Below, piece by piece: positions 1 through 5,597 of a stretch of 5,640 bases of DNA (the first letter of the stretch is position 1; each line of letters begins with the position of its first letter). The stretch comes from an uncultured Gemella sp. (GTDB lineage Bacteria > Bacillota > Bacilli > Staphylococcales > Gemellaceae): contig CAMYEU010000117.1 in NCBI GenBank assembly GCA_947254465.1, positions 1 to 5,640 of the forward strand, in the 5' to 3' direction. A program made the position numbers and the translations under genes. The notes under the pieces were generated by a model. It was not told the DNA's origin. It saw only the letters and a program-made list of their open reading frames with translations, and ran no database searches.

Positions 1-43
1 ACACTGCATATCGTCGGCAGCGTCAGATGTGTATAAGAGACAG
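1..43 (+). other. Untrimmed Illumina Nextera adapter with i5 index (artifact)
   Basis: This is not biological sequence. Positions 11-24 (TCGTCGGCAGCGTC) and 25-43 (AGATGTGTATAAGAGACAG, the Tn5 mosaic end) are the Nextera read-1 adapter. The eight bases before them, 3-10 (ACTGCATA), match the Nextera XT index I know as S506, and bases 1-2 fit the end of the P5 oligonucleotide. Genuine insert therefore begins at 44. Any gene to the left is lost. Confidence 0.98.
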
Positions 44-68
44 GTTTTAAAGGATTGAAATAATGATT

Positions 69-128
69 TGATATGAAGCTCTTTTATTGAACAAATCAGT
101 AAAAGAGCTTCATATCATTTTTGTTTTA
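69..128 (+). terminator. Strong intrinsic terminator of an unseen upstream gene
   Basis: Arms 69-86 (TGATATGAAGCTCTTTTA) and 100-117 are perfectly complementary over 18 bp around a 13-nt loop, followed by a T-rich run (TTTTTGTTTTA, 118-128). It lies just inside the contig edge, so it most likely ends a rightward gene whose body is missing; the frame GTT TTA AAG GAT TGA at 44-58 could be that gene's last codons, but this is too short to support. The A-rich left flank is weak, so bidirectional termination is less likely. The hairpin should insulate uvrA from upstream transcription. Confidence 0.82.
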
Positions 129-183
129 TAAATTCAATATAGTTTTATATCTATTTAGTAGAAATTTGTTACTTATATGATTA

Positions 184-325
184 AAAGACTATTCTAAATT
201 TTTGTATATTCATCAAAACTTTCTTTTTTAATATTCAATTATTTTTGTGTTATAATAAAAGAGTTGAGTAAAGATAAGAAGAGAATGAAATATTAGAGAA
301 ATTTGATATTTTTAGAATAGTCTTT
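184..325. repeat. Perfect 15-bp inverted repeat bracketing the uvrA promoter
   Basis: AAAGACTATTCTAAA at 184-198 recurs as its exact reverse complement at 311-325, with 112 bp between. The left copy lies about 50 bp upstream of the -10 element at 251-256 and the right copy lies in the predicted uvrA leader. The arms could be paired protein-binding sites, or a long-range RNA stem if transcription reads through from the left. The arms are AT-rich, but a perfect 15-mer in a spacer of about 330 bp is unlikely by chance. No function is known to me. Confidence 0.6.
248..256 (+). promoter_or_regulatory. Extended -10 promoter for uvrA
   Basis: TGTTATAAT is a perfect TATAAT hexamer (251-256) with the upstream TG of an extended -10. 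The -35 region about 17 bp upstream (TTAATA, 228-233) is poor, which is usual for extended -10 promoters. The start would be near 263, giving a leader of about 110 nt that contains the right arm of the inverted repeat. I find no GAAC-N4-GTTC-like LexA (DinR) box between 118 and 374. Confidence 0.65.
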
Positions 326-374
326 GCTTAGAAAAAATAAAAGTTTGATTGTATAGAATCATTTGAGGTAATTT

Positions 375-3203
375 ATGCAAAAGAAAAATAAAATTGTAAT
401 ACAAGGAGCAAGGGAAAATAATCTTAAGAATATAGATTTAGAAATCCCACGTGATCAGTTTGTTGTTATTACTGGATTAAGTGGTAGTGGTAAAAGTTCA
501 CTGGCATTTGATACAATCTATGCTGAAGGACAACGTCGCTATGTGGAAAGTTTAAGTGCATATGCTAGACAGTTCTTAGGTAATCTTGAAAAGCCAGATG
601 TTGATCTTATCGAAGGATTATCACCAGCAATATCAATAAATCAAAAAACGACATCAAAAAACCCTAGGTCAACAGTAGCAACAGTAACAGAAATTTACGA
701 TTATTTACGTCTGCTTTATGCAAGAATTGGAGAAATCTACTGTCCAAATCATCATGAAAAAATTGAGAGTAGTTCAATAAGCCAAATCGTAGATGCGATT
801 ATGTTAATGCCAGAACGTAGTAGAATTCAAATAGTAGCACCGATTGTTAAGGATAAAAAAGGTACTCATAAAAAATTAATAGATAAACTAATAAAAGATG
901 GATATATTCGATTCAAAATTGATGGTGAATTATACGAAGTTGGAGATATTCCAGAATTAGATAAAAATAAAAAACATTCTATTAGTGTAATTATTGATAG
1001 AATAGTTATTAAAGAAGGAATTGAAACACGTTTAGCTGATTCATTAGAAACATCATTAAATCTTTCTAATAATGATTTAGTAGAAATTGATGATGTTAAA
1101 GAAGAGACTACTCAACTATTTTCAACAAAATATAGTTGTAAACATTGTGATTTTACTTTAGGTGATTTAGAGCCGCGTATCTTCTCATTTAACAATCCAC
1201 AAGGAGCTTGTCCAGAGTGTGATGGTTTAGGGATGCACGAAACGGTAGATATTAACAAGATTATTGAAAAAGACTTAACGATTAATGAAGGTGCAATATT
1301 AGTTTATAATAATGCGACTTCAACATATTATCCAAGCTTAATTAAATGTGCATGCGAACACTTCGGAATAGATATGGATACTCCATTCAAGGATTTAAAT
1401 AATGAACAACAACAGATTATTTTATACGGTAATGATCAAGAAGAAATTACTCATAAATATATTAATGACGAAGGCGTGCAACGTTCACGTATAGTATATT
1501 TTGAAGGAGTAGCGAATAATATCCTTAGACGTTATAAATCAGGAATGACTAAAGCAACAAGAGAAGCTATGGCTAAGTATATTAAAGAAGATTCTTGTCG
1601 CAGTTGTAAAGGACAACGATTAAAACCAGAAATCTTATCAGTGTATGTTGCAGAAAAAAATATTGCAGAAGTTTGTGAAATGTCTATTAAAGATAGTTAT
1701 GAATTTTTCCAAAATATAAAACTAAGTGAAAAAGACTATGCAATAGCTAAATTAGTACTTAAAGAAATCAAATCTAGATTACAGTTTTTAAATGATGTTG
1801 GTTTAGATTATCTAACGCTAGATAGAGCTTCAGGAACCTTATCAGGTGGAGAAGCTCAGCGTATTCGATTAGCAACGCAAATCGGTTCGAAACTTATGGG
1901 AGTTACTTATATTCTAGATGAGCCTTCAATAGGTTTACACCAAAGAGATAATGAAAAACTTATTAATACTATGCTTTCTATGAGAGATTTAGGAAACACA
2001 GTATTAGTAGTAGAGCACGATGAGGATACTATGTTAGCTTGTGACTATATAGTTGATATAGGACCTAAAGCAGGTGAGCATGGGGGACAAGTAGTTGCTG
2101 TAGGAACACCTGATGAAATTATGGCGAACGAAAATTCTATAACTGGAGCTTATCTATCTGGACGCAAAAAAATAGCTGTACCATCAGAAAGAAGAGAAGG
2201 TAACGGTGAAAATATCGTTATTAAGAAAGCAAGAAAAAATAATCTAAAGAATGTTAGTGTGAAATTCCCACTTGGAAAATTTATTGGAGTAACAGGGGTT
2301 TCAGGAAGTGGTAAATCAACACTTGTTAATGAAATCTTATTTAATTCAGTAAAAAATGTGCTTAATAAAGAGGAAATAGACACAACTGTAGTGAAATCGG
2401 TAGAGGGAATTGAAGGGAATATAGATAAGATTATCGATATTGATCAAAGTCCAATAGGAAGAACACCGAGAAGTAATCCAGCTACCTATACAGGTGTATT
2501 TGATGATATACGAGATTTATATGCAAGTACTAATGAAGCTAAATTACGTGGATACAAAAAAGGGCGCTTCAGCTTTAATGTAAAAGGTGGTCGTTGTGAA
2601 GCTTGTAGTGGTGATGGAATACTAAAAATTGAAATGCACTTTTTACCTGATGTTTATGTTCCATGTGAAGTATGTAAAGGTAAACGATACAATAGAGAAA
2701 CACTAGAAGTTAAGTATAAAGGTAAAAGTATCAGTGATGTCTTAGATATGACGATTAAGGAAGCATATGAATTCTTTGAAAACATTCCTAAGATAAAAAA
2801 CAAACTAGAGACATTAGTACATGTAGGGCTTGATTATATAAGATTAGGTCAAAGTGCAACTACTCTTTCAGGAGGAGAAGCTCAAAGGGTAAAACTAGCA
2901 AGCGAACTTTATAAGAAATCTACAGGAAAAACATTGTATATTCTTGATGAGCCAACTACTGGTTTACATATCGATGATATTAGTAGATTAATTAAAATTA
3001 TCGATAAGCTAGTTGATGGTGGAAACACTGTTGTTGTTATCGAGCATAATTTAGATGTCATAAAATGCTGTGATCATCTGATAGATTTAGGTCCAGAAGG
3101 TGGAGTAGGAGGAGGAACAATTCTTGCAGAATGTACTCCAGAACAACTAAGTGAAAACAATGAAAGCTATACAGGGAAGTTTCTGAAAAAACTTTTAAAT
3201 TAG
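375..3203 (+). CDS. uvrA: UvrA, excinuclease ABC damage-recognition ATPase
   Basis: Complete 942-residue UvrA, a normal length. UvrA dimers scan DNA for bulky lesions, load UvrB and leave before UvrC cuts, in cytoplasmic nucleotide excision repair. Both ABC ATPase halves are intact. Half one has Walker A GLSGSGKSS (34-42), signature LSGGE (489-493), Walker B ILDEP (513-517) and switch His548. Half two has Walker A GVSGSGKST (641-649), signature LSGGE (831-835), Walker B ILDEP (856-860) and His891. Zinc cysteine pairs appear at 255/258 with 279/282, at 408/411, and at 741/744 with 764/767, the last being the C-terminal DNA-binding zinc finger. The ATG at 375 is set by GAGG (365-368) six bases upstream and gives the family N-terminus (IVIQGARENNLKNI). 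It appears monocistronic: its own promoter lies upstream and uvrB is not immediately adjacent. No clear GC-rich terminator follows. No damage or frameshift is seen. Confidence 0.98.
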   Translation: MQKKNKIVIQGARENNLKNIDLEIPRDQFVVITGLSGSGKSSLAFDTIYAEGQRRYVESLSAYARQFLGNLEKPDVDLIEGLSPAISINQKTTSKNPRSTVATVTEIYDYLRLLYARIGEIYCPNHHEKIESSSISQIVDAIMLMPERSRIQIVAPIVKDKKGTHKKLIDKLIKDGYIRFKIDGELYEVGDIPELDKNKKHSISVIIDRIVIKEGIETRLADSLETSLNLSNNDLVEIDDVKEETTQLFSTKYSCKHCDFTLGDLEPRIFSFNNPQGACPECDGLGMHETVDINKIIEKDLTINEGAILVYNNATSTYYPSLIKCACEHFGIDMDTPFKDLNNEQQQIILYGNDQEEITHKYINDEGVQRSRIVYFEGVANNILRRYKSGMTKATREAMAKYIKEDSCRSCKGQRLKPEILSVYVAEKNIAEVCEMSIKDSYEFFQNIKLSEKDYAIAKLVLKEIKSRLQFLNDVGLDYLTLDRASGTLSGGEAQRIRLATQIGSKLMGVTYILDEPSIGLHQRDNEKLINTMLSMRDLGNTVLVVEHDEDTMLACDYIVDIGPKAGEHGGQVVAVGTPDEIMANENSITGAYLSGRKKIAVPSERREGNGENIVIKKARKNNLKNVSVKFPLGKFIGVTGVSGSGKSTLVNEILFNSVKNVLNKEEIDTTVVKSVEGIEGNIDKIIDIDQSPIGRTPRSNPATYTGVFDDIRDLYASTNEAKLRGYKKGRFSFNVKGGRCEACSGDGILKIEMHFLPDVYVPCEVCKGKRYNRETLEVKYKGKSISDVLDMTIKEAYEFFENIPKIKNKLETLVHVGLDYIRLGQSATTLSGGEAQRVKLASELYKKSTGKTLYILDEPTTGLHIDDISRLIKIIDKLVDGGNTVVVIEHNLDVIKCCDHLIDLGPEGGVGGGTILAECTPEQLSENNESYTGKFLKKLLN

Positions 3204-3343
3204 AATAAAATTAATAAATAAGTATTAAAGAAGGGTATATTAAAAATATATTTTAAAAAATTTTTATTTTATGAAAACTATATATATTAAGCAATTTCAC
3301 TAGATTAATATAAAAAAATAATATGATTATACAAATTTTGAGG
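3204..3343. other. AT-rich spacer after uvrA, no gene seen
   Basis: This stretch is almost entirely A and T. The only symmetry is an all-A/T hairpin, TTAAAA (3240-3245) with TTTTAA (3251-3256), followed by A and T runs. It has no GC pairs, so it is a poor terminator candidate. I see no open reading frame with a ribosome site. Confidence 0.6.
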
Positions 3344-3372
3344 TTGTTTTAGTAGTGTAAGTATGGTAAAAT
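3344..3372 (+). promoter_or_regulatory. Sigma-A type promoter of the 6S-like RNA
   Basis: A -35 element TTGTTT (3344-3349) is separated by exactly 17 bp from a -10 element TAAAAT (3367-3372), and the bases TGG just before it make an extended -10. Initiation is predicted at about 3379-3380, a few bases before the closing stem of the RNA. No ribosome site or start codon fits a protein here. Confidence 0.75.
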
Positions 3373-3378
3373 ATAAAT

Positions 3379-3561
3379 AACAACTAAAGCGCTTGTAAGA
3401 CTTACCATATATTCGGGCCTAACACTTTTTAAAAGGGAACGAGAATCGCTTACTAGTATAAAATGCTTCCTTGAGAAGACTTTAGAACATAAGGCTATCG
3501 TACCCACCTGATATTATCAGGACCAATCTAGGTAAGGATCTACGGCGTTTTGGTTTTTTTT
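3379..3561 (+). ncRNA. ssrS: 6S-like RNA (SsrS family), RNA polymerase regulator
   Basis: This is a structured RNA of about 180 nt with no reading frame. Ends pair into a long closing helix: CTTACC (3401-3406) with GGTAAG (3531-3536), GTA with TAC (3395-3397/3541-3543), and AAAGCGC (3386-3392) with GCGTTTT (3545-3551, one G-U). Inside, a large open region contains a hairpin on its 3' side, CCTGAT-ATT-ATCAGG (3507-3521). Beyond it an interrupted arm pairs GGG/CCC (3415-3417/3503-3505) or GCCT/AGGC, plus AAGGGAA with TTCCTT (3433-3439/3467-3472). A long rod with a central bubble is the 6S hallmark; such RNAs mimic an open promoter and hold vegetative RNA polymerase. From memory, Bacillales carry a 6S gene just before the tcdA (yrvM) gene, as here. 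T8 at 3554-3561 follows the closing stem. The call rests on shape, size and position, not on a covariance search, and the ends are approximate. Confidence 0.7.
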
Positions 3562-3592
3562 AGACTGGTTCAATAACTATCCAGTCTTTTTT
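3562..3592 (+). terminator. Intrinsic terminator downstream of the 6S-like RNA
   Basis: AGACTGG (3562-3568) pairs with CCAGTCT (3581-3587) across a 12-nt loop and runs into six T residues (3587-3592). It sits immediately after the T8 tract that follows the 6S closing helix, so transcription may end at either place. It also separates the RNA from tcdA 37 bp downstream. Confidence 0.85.
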
Positions 3593-3628
3593 AATTAAAA
3601 TTATAGAATCAGAAATATGGAGATAAAA

Positions 3629-4396
3629 ATGTTACATCAATTTTCGAGAAACGAATTATTAATAGGAACTGAAGGTTTAGAATTATTAAAAAATAAAAGA
3701 GTAGGTATTTTGGGAATCGGTGGAGTAGGATCATTTGCAGCTGAATCATTAGCTCGTTCAGGTGTTGGTTCACTAGTACTTATGGATAAAGATGATATAG
3801 ATATTACTAATGTTAATAGACAAATTCATGCAACTACTAAAACTGTAGGATGTAGTAAAGTTCAAGAAATGAAAAAAAGAATTTTGGATATTAATCCAGA
3901 ATGTGAAGTTATTGCTATTCAAGACTTTTACACTGAAGATACATATCCTATATTTTATGAGAAACCATTAGATTTTGTGATAGATGCTTGTGATACAGTG
4001 ACATTTAAAATACATTTAATAAAATATTGTTTAGCAAACAACATTCCAGTAATTAGTGTAATGGGGGCTGCTAACAAGTTAGATCCAACAAAATTCCAAA
4101 TAGCTGATATTAGCAAAACTACTGTTTGTCCATTAGCAAAAGTAATCAGAACTAAATTTAAAAAAGAAAAAGTTCGAGGAAAAGTACCTGTAGTATTTTC
4201 TACAGAAAGTCCAACAATTGCTAATAAAGAATATTTAGAAAAAATTGGAAAACAAGACTCAGCTATACGAAAAGCGAAAATTCCACCAGCTTCAAACGCA
4301 TTTTGTCCGTCAATAGCTGGCCTTATAGCAGCAAATTATGTTTATACAAATTTATTGAAAAATATAAAAATATTAACTGTTGAAAAACCTAATTAA
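3629..4396 (+). CDS. tcdA: TcdA, tRNA threonylcarbamoyladenosine dehydratase (YrvM type)
   Basis: This 255-residue ThiF/MoeB/E1-like enzyme is complete. TcdA uses ATP to cyclise the t6A base at position 37 of ANN-decoding tRNAs to ct6A in the cytoplasm. The Rossmann nucleotide site GIGGVGS is at 29-35, the acidic MDKDD follows at 52-56, and the ATP-contacting NVNRQIH at 61-67; the C-terminal half keeps the family pattern ISKT, VVFSTESP and KIPPASNAFCPS. I chose the ATG at 3629 over the in-frame ATG at 3617 because GGAG (3619-3622) stands six bases before it and because the protein then opens MLHQFSRNEL, as I recall for Bacillus YrvM; the earlier ATG overlaps that ribosome site and has none of its own. 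No strong promoter is visible between the preceding terminator and the gene, so some expression may come from readthrough. Sulfur-carrier activation (MoeB, ThiF) is less likely given the whole-length match. Confidence 0.95.
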   Translation: MLHQFSRNELLIGTEGLELLKNKRVGILGIGGVGSFAAESLARSGVGSLVLMDKDDIDITNVNRQIHATTKTVGCSKVQEMKKRILDINPECEVIAIQDFYTEDTYPIFYEKPLDFVIDACDTVTFKIHLIKYCLANNIPVISVMGAANKLDPTKFQIADISKTTVCPLAKVIRTKFKKEKVRGKVPVVFSTESPTIANKEYLEKIGKQDSAIRKAKIPPASNAFCPSIAGLIAANYVYTNLLKNIKILTVEKPN

Positions 4397-4402
4397 AAAA
4401 TG

Positions 4403-4436
4403 AAAACAACGCTAATTTAAGCGTTGTTTTATTTTT
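4403..4436 (+). terminator. Intrinsic terminator of tcdA
   Basis: AAAACAACGCT (4403-4413) and AGCGTTGTTTT (4420-4430) form a perfect 11-bp stem with a 6-nt loop, followed by ATTTTT (4431-4436). It begins six bases after the tcdA stop codon. The flanking A and T runs would also let it work for leftward transcripts. Confidence 0.92.
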
Positions 4437-4471
4437 GCTCATGGTTGACATATCAAAGTTTATGGTATTTT

Positions 4472-4492
4472 TTCTGTAAAAATTACACAGAA
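4472..4492. promoter_or_regulatory. 21-bp imperfect palindrome, possible operator
   Basis: TTCTGT (4472-4477) and ACAGAA (4487-4492) are perfect 6-bp inverted arms nine bases apart. Two further symmetric A-T pairs lie near the centre, and an offset inner palindrome TGTAA-AAA-TTACA overlaps the left arm (4475-4487). It lies about 60 bp upstream of the -35 of the Xre-family gene. The symmetry and spacing suit a dimeric repressor, possibly that gene's own product, but nothing in the sequence identifies the binder. Confidence 0.35.
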
Positions 4493-4550
4493 TTTGAAAA
4501 AAATATTCTATATTAGTATGAAAAAAAGGTTTAAAAATTTATAATTTAAT

Positions 4551-4579
4551 TTGATTTTTTATAAAAAACAAGGTATAAT
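4551..4579 (+). promoter_or_regulatory. Sigma-A type promoter of the Xre-family gene
   Basis: TTGATT (4551-4556) and a perfect TATAAT (4574-4579) are separated by exactly 17 bp. Transcription should begin around 4586, leaving a leader of about 20 nt that is mostly the ribosome-binding site. Confidence 0.85.
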
Positions 4580-4606
4580 GGTTATAGATGAGAAAGGAGG
4601 ATTACT

Positions 4607-4969
4607 TTGAAGAATAAAGGAACATTACTGGCACAAAACTTGAAAAAACTTCGAAAAATGAACAATTACTCTATGTCAACTGTAGCAGATAAACTAGAGT
4701 TATCATCTCACGGTGTATATGCGAACTGGGAATACGGACGTAACGAACCAAATGTTGCAACACTAGTATCAATAGCGAAACTATATAACGTATCTATTGA
4801 TGAACTGGTAGGTTATAAAACTGAAAAAGGGGAACCAGAAGAGTTGGCAGATACTCACTTTGAAGTAATAGATATGATTAAATCGCTTGATAGTGAGGAT
4901 TGTAAATTAGTAGAAGAAGTTTTGAGAAGATTTAGGGGATATTCTTTTTCTAGAAATATAAATCTATAA
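4607..4969 (+). CDS. Small Xre/Cro-family helix-turn-helix regulator
   Basis: A 120-residue predicted cytoplasmic DNA-binding protein. Residues about 8-66 form an HTH_3 (Cro/C1-type) domain: LAQNLKKLRK opens helix 1, STVADKLELS (24-33) is the second helix and turn, SHGVYANWEYGRNEPN (34-49) covers the recognition helix and the conserved W-E-x-G-x-x-x-P pattern, and VSIDELVGY (62-70) closes the domain. A Glu/Lys-rich linker and a short amphipathic helix (about 83-110) follow, possibly for dimerisation; there is no peptidase or ligand domain. The start is TTG at 4607, fixed by AAAGGAGG (4593-4600) six bases upstream, with a near-consensus promoter before it. The gene stands alone between the tcdA terminator and the comGA leader. 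Autoregulation or control of comGA is plausible from position only. I do not recognise a named orthologue, so no target is assigned. Confidence 0.85.
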   Translation: MKNKGTLLAQNLKKLRKMNNYSMSTVADKLELSSHGVYANWEYGRNEPNVATLVSIAKLYNVSIDELVGYKTEKGEPEELADTHFEVIDMIKSLDSEDCKLVEEVLRRFRGYSFSRNINL

Positions 4970-4979
4970 CATACTCAAA

Positions 4980-5059
4980 TACTTAGGCTATAGAGTTATA
5001 ATGTAGTAAATTAAATTAATAGTTTTAAATATAGGCTAGGTAGTAATACTTAGCCTATA
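4980..5059. repeat. Three copies of a 13-bp element before comGA
   Basis: TACTTAGGCTATA (4980-4992) and TACTTAGCCTATA (5047-5059) are direct copies differing at one base. TATAGGCTAGGTA (5030-5042) is the same element reversed, with one change. Each carries the odd palindrome TAG-S-CTA (S is G or C). The identity of the flanking 14 of 15 bases (4978-4992 against 5045-5059) shows they are related copies and not only a by-product of the hairpin. They may be binding sites for a regulator of comGA or of the preceding gene. Confidence 0.55.
4997..5002 (+). promoter_or_regulatory. Possible -10 element of comGA
   Basis: A perfect TATAAT lies 80 bp upstream of the comGA start. The region 16-18 bp upstream of it (around CTCAAA, 4974-4979) is not a recognisable -35, as would be expected if an activator or alternative sigma factor were needed. 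I see no streptococcal ComX box (TACGAATA). In this AT content the hexamer could be chance. Confidence 0.25.
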
Positions 5060-5070
5060 TTTTCCTTTTC
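5027..5070 (+). terminator. 16-bp hairpin with GTAA tetraloop: terminator or comGA leader structure
   Basis: Bases 5027-5042 pair with 5047-5062 over 16 positions (one G-U, 5039/5050), capped by the GNRA-type loop GTAA (5043-5046). The stem foot is A-rich on the left and T-rich on the right, running into TTTTCCTTTTC, so it can work as an intrinsic terminator for the Xre-family gene 58 bp upstream. It ends only 10 bases before the comGA ribosome site (AAGGA, 5073-5077), so if comGA is transcribed from upstream the same hairpin sits in its leader. Confidence 0.7.
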
Positions 5071-5082
5071 TTAAGGAATGGG

Positions 5083-5597
5083 GTGATAACTATTGATGTA
5101 AAAGATTTAATGAATAAAATTCTTAATGATGCAATAGAAAACAGAGCCAGTGATATCCATATATACCCACATACATCGGGTGAATCCTTTATAAAACTCA
5201 GAGTGAGAGGCCAGCTGAGTGAATATGAAAAATTTTCAAATAGGGAGATAGAGGCGATAATCTCGTTATTAAAATTTAATTCTAACATTGATATTTCAAG
5301 GAATAAAGAACCACAAAGTGGGAGATTCGTTTATAAACATAATAACAAAGATTATTATTTACGAGTTTCTACCTTACCGCTTAGTGAGTTAAATGAAGGT
5401 TGTGTAGTTAGAATCTTCATAAATGAATTAGAAGATGTTGAATACAGTATCTTTGATGAAGATAGTCAGTATATAAATAATCTTTCTAAAAGAGCTTACG
5501 GACTAGTCTTATTCTCTGGGCCCACGGGTAGTGGGAAATCTACATCAATGTATAAGTTAGCAAGTATGCTTGCTAGTAAAAATAAACAGGTAATAAC
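5083..5597 (+). CDS. comGA: ComGA, competence pseudopilus assembly ATPase (3'-truncated by contig end)
   Basis: This is the N-terminal 171 residues of a GspE/PilT-type secretion ATPase, normally a little over 300 residues. ComGA powers assembly of the ComGC pseudopilus at the membrane during natural DNA uptake and is usually the first gene of the comG operon. Visible are the family opening RASDIHIYP (21-29), the RVRGQL segment, KEPQSGRF, the RVSTLP strand of the N-terminal domain, and Walker A GPTGSGKST (146-154). The Asp box, Walker B and His box are lost beyond the edge. The GTG start at 5083 is chosen for AAGGA (5073-5077) five bases upstream; the next in-frame ATG (5110) has no ribosome site and would trim the first helix. 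The frame stays open through the adapter, adding a false tail CLLYTSPSPRD that must be removed. PilB or GspE are alternatives, but the short N-terminal domain and Firmicute setting favour ComGA. Confidence 0.9.

Noticed and set aside
2150..2383. 77-codon reading frame on the minus strand inside uvrA
   Set aside because: It lies wholly within the second ATPase half of uvrA, has no family resemblance and is a shadow of that gene.
3240..3256. TTAAAA/TTTTAA hairpin as a uvrA terminator
   Set aside because: The stem has only A-T pairs and the spacer is so AT-rich that such symmetry is expected; stability would be too low to support a call.
3562..3592. GGTTCAA within the hairpin as part of a tRNA T-arm
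   Set aside because: No acceptor, D or anticodon arms surround it, and the stem is followed directly by a T run, as in a terminator.
3379..3600. T-box or other riboswitch leader controlling tcdA
   Set aside because: There is no T-box sequence (GGGTGG-ACCGCG type), and a terminator plus a separate ribosome site divide this RNA from tcdA; the long closing helix fits 6S better.
352..3611. Shared 10-mer TATAGAATCA just upstream of uvrA (352-361) and tcdA (3602-3611)
   Set aside because: It looks like a -10 element, but neither copy has a -35 at the right distance and the uvrA copy would start transcription at the ribosome site. Chance in AT-rich DNA is the simpler view.
4445..4471. Second promoter TTGACA (4445-4450) with TATTTT (4466-4471)
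   Set aside because: The -35 is perfect, but the spacer is only 15 bp, the -10 is poor, and a better promoter lies closer to the gene.
4978..5062. Repeats before comGA as a CRISPR array or insertion-sequence end
   Set aside because: There are only three 13-bp copies in mixed orientation with unequal spacing and no cas or transposase gene nearby.
5081..5099. GGGGTGAT as ribosome site with a TTG or ATG start at 5093-5098
   Set aside because: That frame reads TTG ATG TAA and stops at once; the comGA frame opens at GTG 5083 instead.
5055..5288. 77-codon reading frame on the minus strand over the comGA start
   Set aside because: It overlaps the conserved N-terminal coding region of comGA and has no recognisable features; it is a shadow frame.
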